From Bacteriovorax stolpii (lineage in GTDB: Bacteria; Bdellovibrionota; Bacteriovoracia; Bacteriovoracales; Bacteriovoracaceae): 64,000 bases of DNA. The stretch spans positions 48,265 through 112,264 of the forward strand of contig CAMASK010000001.1 in the NCBI GenBank assembly GCA_945860895.1, in the 5' to 3' direction. This document shows positions 27,591 through 36,072 of this stretch, in pieces (position 1 is the first letter of the stretch; each line of letters opens with the position of its first letter). The translations under genes were made by a program, and so were the position numbers. The notes beneath the pieces are model-generated. The model was not told the DNA's origin. It saw only the letters and a list, made by a program, of their open reading frames with translations, and did no database searches.

Positions 27591-28316
27591 ATGAGTTCTA
27601 GCTTTCATGCAAGAGATTTGAAAAAGACCTACAACGGTCGAGAAGTTGTAAAAAATGTAAGTATCGATGTTGAGAGAGGCGAAGTAGTTGGACTGTTAGG
27701 TCCAAATGGAGCTGGAAAAACAACATCCTTTTATATGATGGTTGGCTTAGTTAAGGCAGACGAGGGAAAGATCAATCTCTTCGATGAAAATGTAACAGAA
27801 ATGCCGTTACATATTCGCGCAAGAAAAGGGATTGGTTATCTTCCTCAGGAAGCATCCGTCTTTAGGGAACTTACGGTTGAAGAAAATATTTTCTCTGTGC
27901 TTGAAGTGCGGGATCTCCCGGACAAAGAAAGACAGAATGCTCTTGATGACCTGATACGAGACTTTGGTTTGGATCATATCCGAAAGTCTAAAGGAAGAGA
28001 ACTCTCGGGAGGTGAAAGAAGAAGGGTAGAAATCGCGCGCTCTCTGGCCCTGGATCCAAAGTTTGTTCTTTTGGATGAACCCTTTGCAGGAGTAGATCCG
28101 CTGGCCGTGAGTGACATTCAGCAAATAATAAAACGTTTGAAGCAAAAAAATATTGGAGTGTTAATAACTGATCACAACGTAAGAGAAACTCTGGGTATCG
28201 TGGACAGAGCGTACATTATGAGCCGAGGGGAATTACTGGTTAGTGGGACACCTGACGAAATAATTAACAATGAAGTCGCCCGTAAGTTTTACTTAGGGGA
28301 AGAATTCAAGATGTAG
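27591..28316 (+). CDS. lptB: LPS export ABC transporter ATP-binding protein LptB
   Basis: A 241-residue ATPase with Walker [17 protein letters not shown]-loop YLPQEASVF, signature [15 protein letters not shown], Walker [16 protein letters not shown] and switch [10 protein letters not shown]. It powers LPS extraction by LptB2FGC. The start follows AAAGGAA. The order lptC(A)-lptB-rpoN-hpf is the standard proteobacterial arrangement. Confidence 0.96.
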   Translation: MSSSFHARDLKKTYNGREVVKNVSIDVERGEVVGLLGPNGAGKTTSFYMMVGLVKADEGKINLFDENVTEMPLHIRARKGIGYLPQEASVFRELTVEENIFSVLEVRDLPDKERQNALDDLIRDFGLDHIRKSKGRELSGGERRRVEIARSLALDPKFVLLDEPFAGVDPLAVSDIQQIIKRLKQKNIGVLITDHNVRETLGIVDRAYIMSRGELLVSGTPDEIINNEVARKFYLGEEFKM

Positions 28317-28328
28317 TAGGGGATAACT

Positions 28329-29780
28329 ATGGCGATTAAAATGCATCAAGGGCTTAGGCAATCGCAAAGCTTAATGATCACGCCTCAGCTTCAGCAAGCC
28401 ATCAAGCTTCTGACGTTAACTCACCTAGAAATGACCACTCTAATTTCCCAAGAGATGGTAGAAAATCCAATGCTCGAAGAAATTGATGGGGAACAAGATA
28501 CACATGAAGAGGATCAATCCACCCGTGAAGAGATGGATGTGATGGAAGCCACTACCGAAAACTTTTCAGGACCAGAACTAATCGAAGGCGCTAAAGATAC
28601 TTTTGATTGGGAGCAATACTCAGAATCATTTAATTCGACATCATCATCCCCTAACATGAAAGAATCAAGCTCGCCTGATGATCTGCCCAGTTATGAGAAT
28701 ATGATTTCTAAATCTCAAAGTTTGCAGGAACATCTGGAATGGCAACTGCGTATGGAGAGTTTAACCACTGAAGAATTAAACTACGCTCTGGAGCTAATAG
28801 GTAATATTGATGACGATGGTTATTTGGAAGTACCAGAAGAAGAAATTATCGCTCGCTCAAAACTTGGAAAAGATCAGGCAATTGGAATTCTGGGATTAGT
28901 ACAACATCTCGATCCTGTTGGATGTGGAGCTCAAAATCTGGAAGAATGTCTGGGAATTCAGGCGCGCTTATTACCTGAAAGATCACCACTGGTAGAACTT
29001 ATCATTGAAAAAAACATGCGTGATCTTGAGAAAAAGGATTATGCAAAGATTGCTAAGGACTTTGCTTGTTCCAAAGAAAAAGTTAAAGACGCTGAACTAA
29101 TTATCATGGGACTAAATCCGAAGCCAGGCAGACTCGTATCGGCAGAAGAAACACAATATGTAGTACCAGATATTTTCGTCGCTGAAGTGGGAGGCGAGTT
29201 CGTGGTTCAGATTAATGACGAAGGTGTCCCAAGACTTAGGATCTCAAATCTTTATAAGTCGCTAATTAAAAATCAGCAAAGTAATGCTGAAGCAAAAGAA
29301 TTTGTTCAGGATAAGCTTCGCTCGGCCATGTGGCTTATTAAATCAATTGAGAATCGTCAAAAGACAATTTATAAAGTGGCCAATTCTATAGTGCGCACTC
29401 AGCAGGAATTTTTCAAAAAAGGTCCAGCCTTCTTAAAACCTATGATTTTGAAAGATATTGCTAATGAAATCGGCATGCATGAGTCAACGGTCTCTCGAGT
29501 TACAACAAATAAATTTATGCATACACCTATCGGTACTCTTGAATTGAAGTACTTCTTCAACGCCGGAATCGGCGGCAAGAACGGGGGAATTGATATCGCA
29601 GGCGAAAGCTTGAAGCTCAAAATAAAAGAAATGATCGGTCACGAAGATCCTAAAAGACCATTATCTGATCAGAAAATTTCTGAGCTTTTAAGTACAAAGG
29701 ATATCATTGTAGCTCGTCGTACGGTGGCAAAATATCGCGAGATGATGGGAGTAGCTCCTTCTTCTAAACGTAAAAAGTAA
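28329..29780 (+). CDS. rpoN: RNA polymerase sigma-54 factor
   Basis: A 483-residue sigma-54. Region I is the Gln/Leu-rich activator-responsive segment (QGLRQSQSLMITPQLQQAIKLL), followed by an acidic region II and core-binding region III. The C-terminus has the helix-turn-helix and RpoN box (IVARRTVAKYRE), which contacts the -24 element. It sits 12 nt behind lptB. Confidence 0.96.
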   Translation: MAIKMHQGLRQSQSLMITPQLQQAIKLLTLTHLEMTTLISQEMVENPMLEEIDGEQDTHEEDQSTREEMDVMEATTENFSGPELIEGAKDTFDWEQYSESFNSTSSSPNMKESSSPDDLPSYENMISKSQSLQEHLEWQLRMESLTTEELNYALELIGNIDDDGYLEVPEEEIIARSKLGKDQAIGILGLVQHLDPVGCGAQNLEECLGIQARLLPERSPLVELIIEKNMRDLEKKDYAKIAKDFACSKEKVKDAELIIMGLNPKPGRLVSAEETQYVVPDIFVAEVGGEFVVQINDEGVPRLRISNLYKSLIKNQQSNAEAKEFVQDKLRSAMWLIKSIENRQKTIYKVANSIVRTQQEFFKKGPAFLKPMILKDIANEIGMHESTVSRVTTNKFMHTPIGTLELKYFFNAGIGGKNGGIDIAGESLKLKIKEMIGHEDPKRPLSDQKISELLSTKDIIVARRTVAKYREMMGVAPSSKRKK

Positions 29781-29857
29781 AACAAGGAGGAAATTGATGA
29801 TTTGAATCAATTAGTATCAGGTTTTTAAATTTTTAAATTTATCTTGAGGCACGTAAC

Positions 29858-30247
29858 ATGAAATTAAAAATCTCTTTCAAGCATCTTAAACACACTCCTG
29901 CTCTTGATGAGCGTATTAAGGAAAAATCTGAGAAATTAGACAAGTATTTTGAAGGCCAGACAAATGTCTCCTGGATCTGTTGGGTACATGGTGATGAACA
30001 TTGGGCTGAAATCAAGGTTCATGGCCCGAAATTTGATTTTTTTGCCAAGGCCTGTGCAGACAATATGTACAAGACTCTTGATCTTTGCGTCGAGAAGATG
30101 GAAAGACAATTCGAAAAGAAAAAAGATCTCTATAAAAATAAAATTCATCATGCTCCTAACCAGTCTCCTAAATACAAGGAAATTGAAGCAAGAGTTTCAG
30201 ATGAAGTTGAACTTCAAGAAAAAGAACTAGAGGAAAAATCCGCTTAA
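29858..30247 (+). CDS. hpf: Ribosome hibernation promoting factor
   Basis: A 129-residue protein of the short HPF/RaiA family: MKLKISFKHLKHTPALDERIKEKSEKLDKYF, then a CADNMYKTLDLCVEKMERQFEKKKD helix. It binds the 30S A and P sites and stabilises inactive ribosomes. The C-terminal ~30 residues form a charged extension ending EKELEEKSA. Downstream of rpoN as in E. coli; ended by a strong terminator. Confidence 0.93.
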   Translation: MKLKISFKHLKHTPALDERIKEKSEKLDKYFEGQTNVSWICWVHGDEHWAEIKVHGPKFDFFAKACADNMYKTLDLCVEKMERQFEKKKDLYKNKIHHAPNQSPKYKEIEARVSDEVELQEKELEEKSA

Positions 30248-30253
30248 TAAGAT

Positions 30254-30278
30254 AAAAGGGGCCCTATGGGGCCCTTTT
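30254..30278 (+). terminator. Intrinsic terminator of the lpt-rpoN-hpf operon
   Basis: AAAAGGGGCCC (30254-30264) and GGGGCCCTTTT (30268-30278) make an 11-bp stem with a TAT loop, ending in a T run. Confidence 0.9.
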
Positions 30279-30314
30279 ATTGAGTATCATTTCTATCCAA
30301 ACCCCACACCAGTT

Positions 30315-30455
30315 TTCCATAAAGATATTGATAGTCAAAAGCTACTCCATGGAGGTAGTTTTAATTTACGTCTCAAACTATCGGAAGCTGGTTTAAATCC
30401 AGCGCTGTCCCGCAACTGTAACCTCACTTGAGGAAGCCAGATACGATCTTGAGAT
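30315..30455 (+). ncRNA. Cobalamin (adenosyl/hydroxocobalamin) riboswitch
   Basis: The conserved cobalamin aptamer core is visible: CGGAAGCTGG, then ATCCAGCGCTGTCCCGCAAC and the B12-box end GAAGCCAGATAC (about 30432-30443). The limits are approximate. It lies just before a BtuB-like TonB receptor whose RBS GGAGGG is at 30472-30477. No terminator hairpin with T-tract follows, so control is probably translational, by hiding that RBS when B12 is bound. Confidence 0.93.
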
Positions 30456-30481
30456 ATATTGACATTCCCGTGGAGGGTAAA

Positions 30482-32293
30482 ATGTCACCATGGTTTCTTT
30501 TCGTTTTTTTTATTGCTACCTATGCTGTCGCTTATTCGGATGATGATATCTCTCTTGAGACAATCCTGGTCAGTGCTAAAAAAAATGTTTCTGATTTTAA
30601 TTTTTCAAGTACCGAAAAAATTTCATCAATTGAACTTGATAATCAACCATTGGGTTTAATTGCTCCATTGTTGAGTCAGTTTTCTGGGGTAGTGGCCAAT
30701 CAAAATGGCGGTCCAGGGGGAAGAGTTTCATTTTTCATCCGTGGCACTGAAAGCCGCCACGTAGCTTTCACCCTTGATGGTTTAAAGTTGAATGACCCCT
30801 CGAATACTGATCGGCAATTTGATTCCGCCTTTCTGTCAGCACCTTTCATTAAAAATATTGAAGTGCATAAGGGTCCTCAAGCTGTCCTTTTTGGATCCGA
30901 CGCAATGGGTGGGCTAGTTGAAATAACAAGCCGTAAGGGTGAAGAAGCACCACTCACAAGAGTAAATATTAATGGTGGAAGTTTTGGAACAGTAGATACC
31001 TCCATTTCAAATGATTGGGTAAATAAACATCACCGTGGAACTCTGACTGGATATAGATTCCATACTGATGGTCTTTCGCGACTTAATAAAAAAAGATTCA
31101 ACGCTACAGAAAGAGATAGTTCAGATATTACTCAATTATCATCTTCTTCAAAACACAATTGGCACCCAAGAATTGATACGGATTTCTTATTTTCTTTTTC
31201 AAGAGGAGAAAATGAACTCGATGGAAATAGTACCGATCTCTCTAATGATAGCAGTGTAAATGATCAGTATCTTGCTCAGCAAAAAACTAATTTAAGACTG
31301 AATGAAAATTCTGCCGTCGCGATAAGAAATGGTCTTAATCGAAACGATCGCTCCATCGATATTGAATTTAAGGGGGCAAATACCGAAAATTTATTTCAAG
31401 GCACTATTTTTCAAAATGAAAGTCTTTATAAATTTCAAAATGATTCATTCAATTTTTTGGGCGGACTCTCAACCGAGCATGAAAAGTTAAATACTAAGGG
31501 CGTGAATCGAAATTTCGATCTCCATTCTCTTTTCTTACAAGCGGCTTATAAAACAGGAACTTTTAAAGTATTCGCCGGATCAAGAGCGGAAAAGCACGTA
31601 CGATACGGAAGGTTTTATACCGGAAGTGCTGGCGCTGCCATTTACCAGGGGATTCATACTTTTTTTATGCAATATTCTCAGGGTTTCAAAGCGCCTTCAC
31701 TTTATCAATTATACGGACCTTCTTTTCCAGGTTTTATTGTAGGAAATCCCAACTTGGTACCAGAGGTGAATCATGCATGGGAAGGCGGATGGCAAATGAG
31801 AGAAAAACAAATGGAATTAAATATCACAGTTTTTCAAAATCGACTTTCCAATCTTATCACCTACCTTGAGAACTTAGGTTATTTTAATCAAGATCGATTT
31901 ATTGCTGAAGGAATAGAACTTGCTGGGAAGTTAAAGCACAAGTTTTTCCTCTTGAGTTCAAGTTTTACTCACCAACGTTTTCGTAAACAAGAATCCAGTG
32001 TAATTGGACGGCCATTGAATTCATTTACATCGACACTCGCAGTTTTCCCAAACGAAAGCTCGGAATTATCCCTCAAGGGTAAATGGTTCAGCGCACGTAC
32101 GGGACAAAAAGACCTTAATAATAATGTTAAACTCAACGGCTATGAAGCTTTTGATATTGGCTACAGATACTTGTTTTCAAATGCCGATGTTGGAATTCAG
32201 ATTTTAAATATCTTAAATCGTGAATACGAAGAACTTTATGGATACAGTGTTATGCCCAGATCTATCTTTGTTCATACCGGCTTTAAATTTTAG
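30482..32293 (+). CDS. btuB: TonB-dependent outer membrane receptor, BtuB-like (vitamin B12)
   Basis: A 603-residue protein starting at ATG 30482; the frame is open upstream but that part lies in the riboswitch. Signal peptide MSPWFLFVFFIATYAVAYS, then a TonB box-like ETILVSA. The plug domain follows (PLLSQFSGVVANQNGG, SFFIRGTESRHVAFTLDG, HKGPQAVLFGSDAMGGLVEI) and then a 22-strand-type barrel ending in the C-terminal aromatic FKF. The upstream cobalamin riboswitch gives the substrate class. Its last bases overlap the convergent gene at 32290. Confidence 0.9.
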   Translation: MSPWFLFVFFIATYAVAYSDDDISLETILVSAKKNVSDFNFSSTEKISSIELDNQPLGLIAPLLSQFSGVVANQNGGPGGRVSFFIRGTESRHVAFTLDGLKLNDPSNTDRQFDSAFLSAPFIKNIEVHKGPQAVLFGSDAMGGLVEITSRKGEEAPLTRVNINGGSFGTVDTSISNDWVNKHHRGTLTGYRFHTDGLSRLNKKRFNATERDSSDITQLSSSSKHNWHPRIDTDFLFSFSRGENELDGNSTDLSNDSSVNDQYLAQQKTNLRLNENSAVAIRNGLNRNDRSIDIEFKGANTENLFQGTIFQNESLYKFQNDSFNFLGGLSTEHEKLNTKGVNRNFDLHSLFLQAAYKTGTFKVFAGSRAEKHVRYGRFYTGSAGAAIYQGIHTFFMQYSQGFKAPSLYQLYGPSFPGFIVGNPNLVPEVNHAWEGGWQMREKQMELNITVFQNRLSNLITYLENLGYFNQDRFIAEGIELAGKLKHKFFLLSSSFTHQRFRKQESSVIGRPLNSFTSTLAVFPNESSELSLKGKWFSARTGQKDLNNNVKLNGYEAFDIGYRYLFSNADVGIQILNILNREYEELYGYSVMPRSIFVHTGFKF

Positions 32294-32562
32294 TAATCCG
32301 TTTCCTCAATTGGAAAAAGATTCTCATCTACTTTTAAGGAATCTGGATCCACGTTTTCATTGTATTTATCCAGCCCAAAGCTGTCGGTTTGAGCTTCTTC
32401 TGCTTTTTCCTGTTCCTCCATTCGCTGCTCTTCATATTTACTGGCTTCATCGCCTGAATAAGCAGGCACTTTTTCATGCTCCAAAAAAGCGTCTTCATCC
32501 TGGGCAATGGAGTAATTCATTGCGAGGAGAATAAGAACAAGTGTTAATCGGAAGTTTTTCAT
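32290..32562 (-). CDS. Small acidic secreted hypothetical protein
   Basis: A 90-residue protein with a signal peptide (MKNFRLTLVLILLAMNYSIA|Q). The mature 70 residues are strongly acidic and disordered-looking (many Glu and Asp, EEQRMEEQEKAEEAQ), without Cys. Likely a small periplasmic protein of unknown role. A 4-bp convergent overlap joins it with btuB. Confidence 0.68.
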   Translation of the reverse strand: MKNFRLTLVLILLAMNYSIAQDEDAFLEHEKVPAYSGDEASKYEEQRMEEQEKAEEAQTDSFGLDKYNENVDPDSLKVDENLFPIEETDY

Positions 32563-32630
32563 AGGTACCCCCAGCTCATGAGACTAGGATAGCGCCTTAA
32601 ATGATGAAGTGCTTTAAGAGAAGCTTAAAA

Positions 32631-32921
32631 TCAATTGATAGTTTTATTTGGGTCAGAATTTTCTAAGCAGCAAGATGATTCATGTTGATCGATTTCCTCT
32701 TCAAGACTTTCTTCGTAAGCTGCTTGAGCTTCTTGACTTAAACCGAGGGATGATGAAAGAGTCTGACTCAGTGTGGGAGCCTGGACTTTAATGTCTAAGC
32801 CAATTTTCTCCATTTCTGCGGCAAAATGATAAGCTTTATCACTCTCTACCATCGAGCACTCAAATAAGCATTGACCAGTTTGGACATCGATAACACGAAT
32901 TTTGGGCATTGGTTTTTCCAT
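32631..32921 (-). CDS. Small cytoplasmic hypothetical protein
   Basis: A 96-residue acidic protein. No signal peptide or transmembrane segment. The N-terminal half is compact (MPKIRVIDVQTGQCLFEC, with two Cys), and the C-terminus is disordered and acidic with a CC pair (SSCCLE). No family recognised. It is divergent from the receiver-like gene at 32971. Confidence 0.6.
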   Translation of the reverse strand: MEKPMPKIRVIDVQTGQCLFECSMVESDKAYHFAAEMEKIGLDIKVQAPTLSQTLSSSLGLSQEAQAAYEESLEEEIDQHESSCCLENSDPNKTIN

Positions 32922-32970
32922 TGCATGATGGTAATTATTCTAGACATATATTGTCAAAGGATCATGAGTC

Positions 32971-33324
32971 ATGGGCCTGGTTTTGTGGATTGATCAGAAT
33001 ACTTTTGCTACCAGTTTAATCGAGAGGGCTTTTAAAAGAAAGGCTTTGAGTTTTTATTCTTTAGCACAAGTAGATGATTTTTCTTATCTGGTAGATGATT
33101 TAAAACCCGATTTGATTGTGTTAGATGCTGAAACCTTCAGTCAGAATTCACAGAAATTTCTAAATCAATATGAGTCATCCATCCTCATGCAAGCCACTCC
33201 TTTTATATTAATAGAACCCAAGGGCGATTTTAGTTTCCTTAAAAACAAGATTGGTGAATTGAGCAAGCCACTTGATCCTTTCAAAATTCCCGAAATGTTA
33301 CAAACATTTCTGAAAAATAATTAA
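32971..33324 (+). CDS. Receiver-like (CheY-fold) protein, degenerate phosphoacceptor pocket
   Basis: A 117-residue protein with the CheY fold pattern: LVLWIDQN for the first strand, LKPDLIVLDAET (candidate phospho-Asp), FILIEPKGD for strand 4 and LSKPLDPFKIPEML with the conserved K-P. The acidic pair of the first strand is reduced to one Asp, and the Thr/Ser switch residue of strand 4 is not clear. It may be a signalling pseudo-receiver. No output domain or kinase neighbour. Confidence 0.7.
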   Translation: MGLVLWIDQNTFATSLIERAFKRKALSFYSLAQVDDFSYLVDDLKPDLIVLDAETFSQNSQKFLNQYESSILMQATPFILIEPKGDFSFLKNKIGELSKPLDPFKIPEMLQTFLKNN

Positions 33325-33363
33325 AATAGTGAAATAATTGAGCATTGAATCTATAATTGAAGT

Positions 33364-33459
33364 ATGAGCAGAGATAAATTAGTTCTGGCCGTTGGAATAA
33401 CTTTAACCTTACTTGTCTTTTTTTTGACGCTTTACTTCCGAAGTGGCGCTTTTCGCTAA
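33364..33459 (+). CDS. Possible 31-residue single-span membrane protein
   Basis: ATG 33364 to TAA 33459 gives 31 residues: a short basic start (MSRDK), a 20-residue hydrophobic helix, then RSGAFR. This is the layout of bacterial small membrane proteins. It sits between the receiver-like gene and the convergent DnaA_N gene. The RBS (TTGAAG) is weak. Support is composition only. Confidence 0.42.
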   Translation: MSRDKLVLAVGITLTLLVFFLTLYFRSGAFR

Positions 33460-33470
33460 AGGATTTCCTC

Positions 33471-33839
33471 TTATTTTGTAGATTGGTTCCTTTCGGATTG
33501 AGAAACAAAAAAACTCGAAAGCCTATTATCCAAAACTGATAATAGTACATCCACTAACTCATGATAATGAGTATGAATCCATTGGGCAGAAAAGTGGTTG
33601 GGCACTTCTAAGATCAATACATTACTTGATATCACCAATGGTTTCGCCGACTTGAACCACTGATGATGAATTTCTGGTCCTAACATATCACATAATTGTT
33701 CTGAAATAATTGACCAAGTATAAGAAGCCTTGACCACGGGATGGGCCAGATTTAAATTTCTTTCTTTGAGAATTGCCTGTTTTTGATTCCAGCGAGTCTT
33801 CAAATTATTTTTACGAGTTAGTACTCTGGTTTTCTTCAT
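33471..33839 (-). CDS. Stand-alone DnaA N-terminal-domain protein
   Basis: A 122-residue protein. After a basic ~40-residue tail (MKKTRVLTRKNNLKTRWNQK), residues 42-105 match DnaA domain I (DnaA_N): WSIISEQLCDMLGPEIHHQWFK, LVISSNVLILEVPNHFSAQW and IHTHYHELVDVLL. In DnaA this domain self-associates and binds DnaB and regulators; the AAA+ and DNA-binding domains are absent here. It lies 47 nt behind hflX on the same strand, so probably in the pan/coa-hflX operon. It may modulate replication initiation by competing with DnaA domain I; this is inference. Confidence 0.78.
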   Translation of the reverse strand: MKKTRVLTRKNNLKTRWNQKQAILKERNLNLAHPVVKASYTWSIISEQLCDMLGPEIHHQWFKSAKPLVISSNVLILEVPNHFSAQWIHTHYHELVDVLLSVLDNRLSSFFVSQSERNQSTK

Positions 33840-33886
33840 AAGGGAGGAAAAGATTAAAATTTCTAGACCGAAAGCACAAGTTGTTT

Positions 33887-35221
33887 CTAGTAAGATTCTC
33901 TATTTTGTTCCCATTTTTTGGCTTCGGTGGGGGCCAAAATGTAGTTGTTTAGGCCTAATTGCTGAAAAATAAAATCAGGGATACGAATTCGATAAAAAAT
34001 CCCTTGTTCATGTGAAACTGTATTCAAAATATTTGCATTGCCTCGAATGCGTGAATGAGCTTCCCCTGCTTCATAGGGAACAAATAAATCATAATGGTCT
34101 TGTTTAGATAAAAAGTGATCGATGATATGTGTGCGAAGATTTTTCATATCCTCTTCATCGTAAGAAGAAACTAAAAATGAATTTGGATAATTTCTCATGA
34201 TAATTCGCGCCCGAACTGGATCATTTAATAAATCTTTTTTATTAAATACTACGACTTGCTGCTTATCTTCGATCTTAAGTTCTTTTAAAACTTCCTGTGT
34301 CACTCTTAAGTGTTTTTGATAGTTGGGGTCAGAAATATCACAAACTATCAGCAATAAATCTGCTTCTAAAGCTGACTCCAAAGTCGTTTTAAAGCCTTGA
34401 ATTAGTGTATTGGGTAGATTCGAAATAAACCCAACTGTATCAATCATGATCATAGGAGGTTTTGAATCAGGATTTAGGGTACGAAAAGTTGAATCAAGTG
34501 TGGCAAAGAGTTTATTTTCTTCCAGTACATTTACTCTGCACAGGCGGTTCATTAAAGAAGATTTTCCCGCATTGGTATAACCTACCAATGCAGCAGTCAC
34601 TGCTTGGTTCTGACGTTTTTTACTTTGTTGTTCACGTGATTTTTGAACTTCTTCCAATTGTTTTTTAAAAAACTCAATTCTTTCACGGATCATACGGCGA
34701 TCGAGCTCTAGTTGCTGCTCCCCCTCGCCACCTAAGGCTGCACCAGCGGCACGTTGCTTACTGAAGTGGCCCCACATAGAAGTCAGGCGAGGCAATAAAT
34801 ATTTAAGACGAGAAATTTCGATTTGGATTTTCGCTTCTTTCGTTCTGGCATGATGGGCGAAAATTTCAAGAATAACGGTATTGCGATCTACCACTTCTAG
34901 TTTAGTGATGTTTTTAATGTTTCGTACTTGTGAAGCTGTTAATTCAAAGTCAAATACTAAAAGACTTGAACCTTCTTCACGTGCCATATCTGCTATCTCT
35001 TCTAGTTTACCTTCTCCCAGCATGGTCGCGGGATCAATTTGTTTTCGATTTTGGATGTATTCTTCACCCGCCACAATCCCCAGTGTTCTTAAAAGCTCTC
35101 TTAATTCTCTTAGTGAATTATTGGTTTCAAGAATCGTAGAATGACTTTCGAATTTATCACATACGATAGAAACCAACGAAGCTTTTTGCCCGAGGGGCAT
35201 TTTGTAGTCTTCGGCGTTCAT
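33887..35221 (-). CDS. hflX: Ribosome-associated GTPase HflX
   Basis: A 444-residue HflX. An N-terminal HflX subdomain contains DPATMLGEGKLEEIA (GxGK) and FDFELTASQVRNI, then RIKYLLPRLTSMWGHFSKQ-like helices. The GTPase domain has GYTNAGKSSLMNRL, DTVGFISNLP and NKKD. It splits stalled ribosomes under stress. Its start overlaps panC's stop by 4 bp. Confidence 0.95.
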   Translation of the reverse strand: MNAEDYKMPLGQKASLVSIVCDKFESHSTILETNNSLRELRELLRTLGIVAGEEYIQNRKQIDPATMLGEGKLEEIADMAREEGSSLLVFDFELTASQVRNIKNITKLEVVDRNTVILEIFAHHARTKEAKIQIEISRLKYLLPRLTSMWGHFSKQRAAGAALGGEGEQQLELDRRMIRERIEFFKKQLEEVQKSREQQSKKRQNQAVTAALVGYTNAGKSSLMNRLCRVNVLEENKLFATLDSTFRTLNPDSKPPMIMIDTVGFISNLPNTLIQGFKTTLESALEADLLLIVCDISDPNYQKHLRVTQEVLKELKIEDKQQVVVFNKKDLLNDPVRARIIMRNYPNSFLVSSYDEEDMKNLRTHIIDHFLSKQDHYDLFVPYEAGEAHSRIRGNANILNTVSHEQGIFYRIRIPDFIFQQLGLNNYILAPTEAKKWEQNRESY

Positions 35222-36072
35222 TTAATCTCCATTTGATGGTTATCCAGAAGTCGGGTGGATTTAATCTGATAGAGACCCAGAAGAGTTATCATCTTAGCAT
35301 TAGTTAAATCATCTGATAAAGTTTCAGCGTCTCGAATTTCAAGATAATTCCATTTCGGATCCAATAGTAAAATGTCGATTTCACGCTTAGCCTTTGGAAG
35401 ATTGATTTTTTTTCCACCAATGAGTTGTTGAATCTTTTGAAGCGATTTTGAGAGAATCAAGGCTTCTGATTTTTCTTCCGCTGACAAATATTGATTCCGG
35501 CTGGAAAGAGCTAGACCAGTTGGCTCACGAACTATGGGCATACCAATTACATCTATTGGCATGGCCAAGTCAGAAACCATTTTTTTTATTATGAGGTATT
35601 GCTGGTAATCTTTAAGTCCAAAATACGCTTTATTAGGTTTGGTGAGGTCAAAGAGGCGATAAACTACAGTGGCTACGCCATCAAAGTGATCTGGTCTAAA
35701 TTTACCTTCAATAATATGATTAAAATCTGAAACGGCAATGGTCTGATCATCACTGGAAGGAAAAATTTCCTCTGGATTTTCAGGTGCAAAAACCACAACT
35801 TTTTTATTGGGATATTGAAGTGCCGTTAACTGAATTAGTTTTAAATCGGAATCTAGGGTGCGAGGATAATTATTATAGTCTTCATTAGGCCCAAACTGCT
35901 TGGGATTTACAAAAATAGAAAAATAAACCACTTCATTCTCGTCTAGTGCCCGCTCTAAAAGCGAAATGTGACCCAGATGGAGATTACCCATTGTTGGAAC
36001 AAAACCAATGGTTTTTGATTCATTGGCCCGCAAATTTTTCAATTCATGCACAGCTTTAATGAGGGTTACCAT
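35218..36072 (-). CDS. panC: Pantothenate synthetase (pantoate-beta-alanine ligase)
   Basis: A 284-residue enzyme. The ATP-binding TMGNLHLGHISLL (HIGH-type), the FVNPKQFGPNEDYNNYPR segment and the SSRNQYLS loop are all conserved. It joins pantoate and beta-alanine to pantothenate. The gene overlaps coaBC upstream (7 bp) and hflX downstream (4 bp). Confidence 0.97.
   Translation of the reverse strand: MVTLIKAVHELKNLRANESKTIGFVPTMGNLHLGHISLLERALDENEVVYFSIFVNPKQFGPNEDYNNYPRTLDSDLKLIQLTALQYPNKKVVVFAPENPEEIFPSSDDQTIAVSDFNHIIEGKFRPDHFDGVATVVYRLFDLTKPNKAYFGLKDYQQYLIIKKMVSDLAMPIDVIGMPIVREPTGLALSSRNQYLSAEEKSEALILSKSLQKIQQLIGGKKINLPKAKREIDILLLDPKWNYLEIRDAETLSDDLTNAKMITLLGLYQIKSTRLLDNHQMEIK

Noticed and set aside
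30459..30464. TTGACA hexamer inside the btuB leader
   Set aside because: It lies after the riboswitch, with the RBS and start only ~20 nt away, leaving no room for a promoter.
33281..33550. Minus-strand ORF of 89 codons
   Set aside because: Overlaps the 3' end of the DnaA_N gene and the receiver-like gene; no RBS or protein-like composition.
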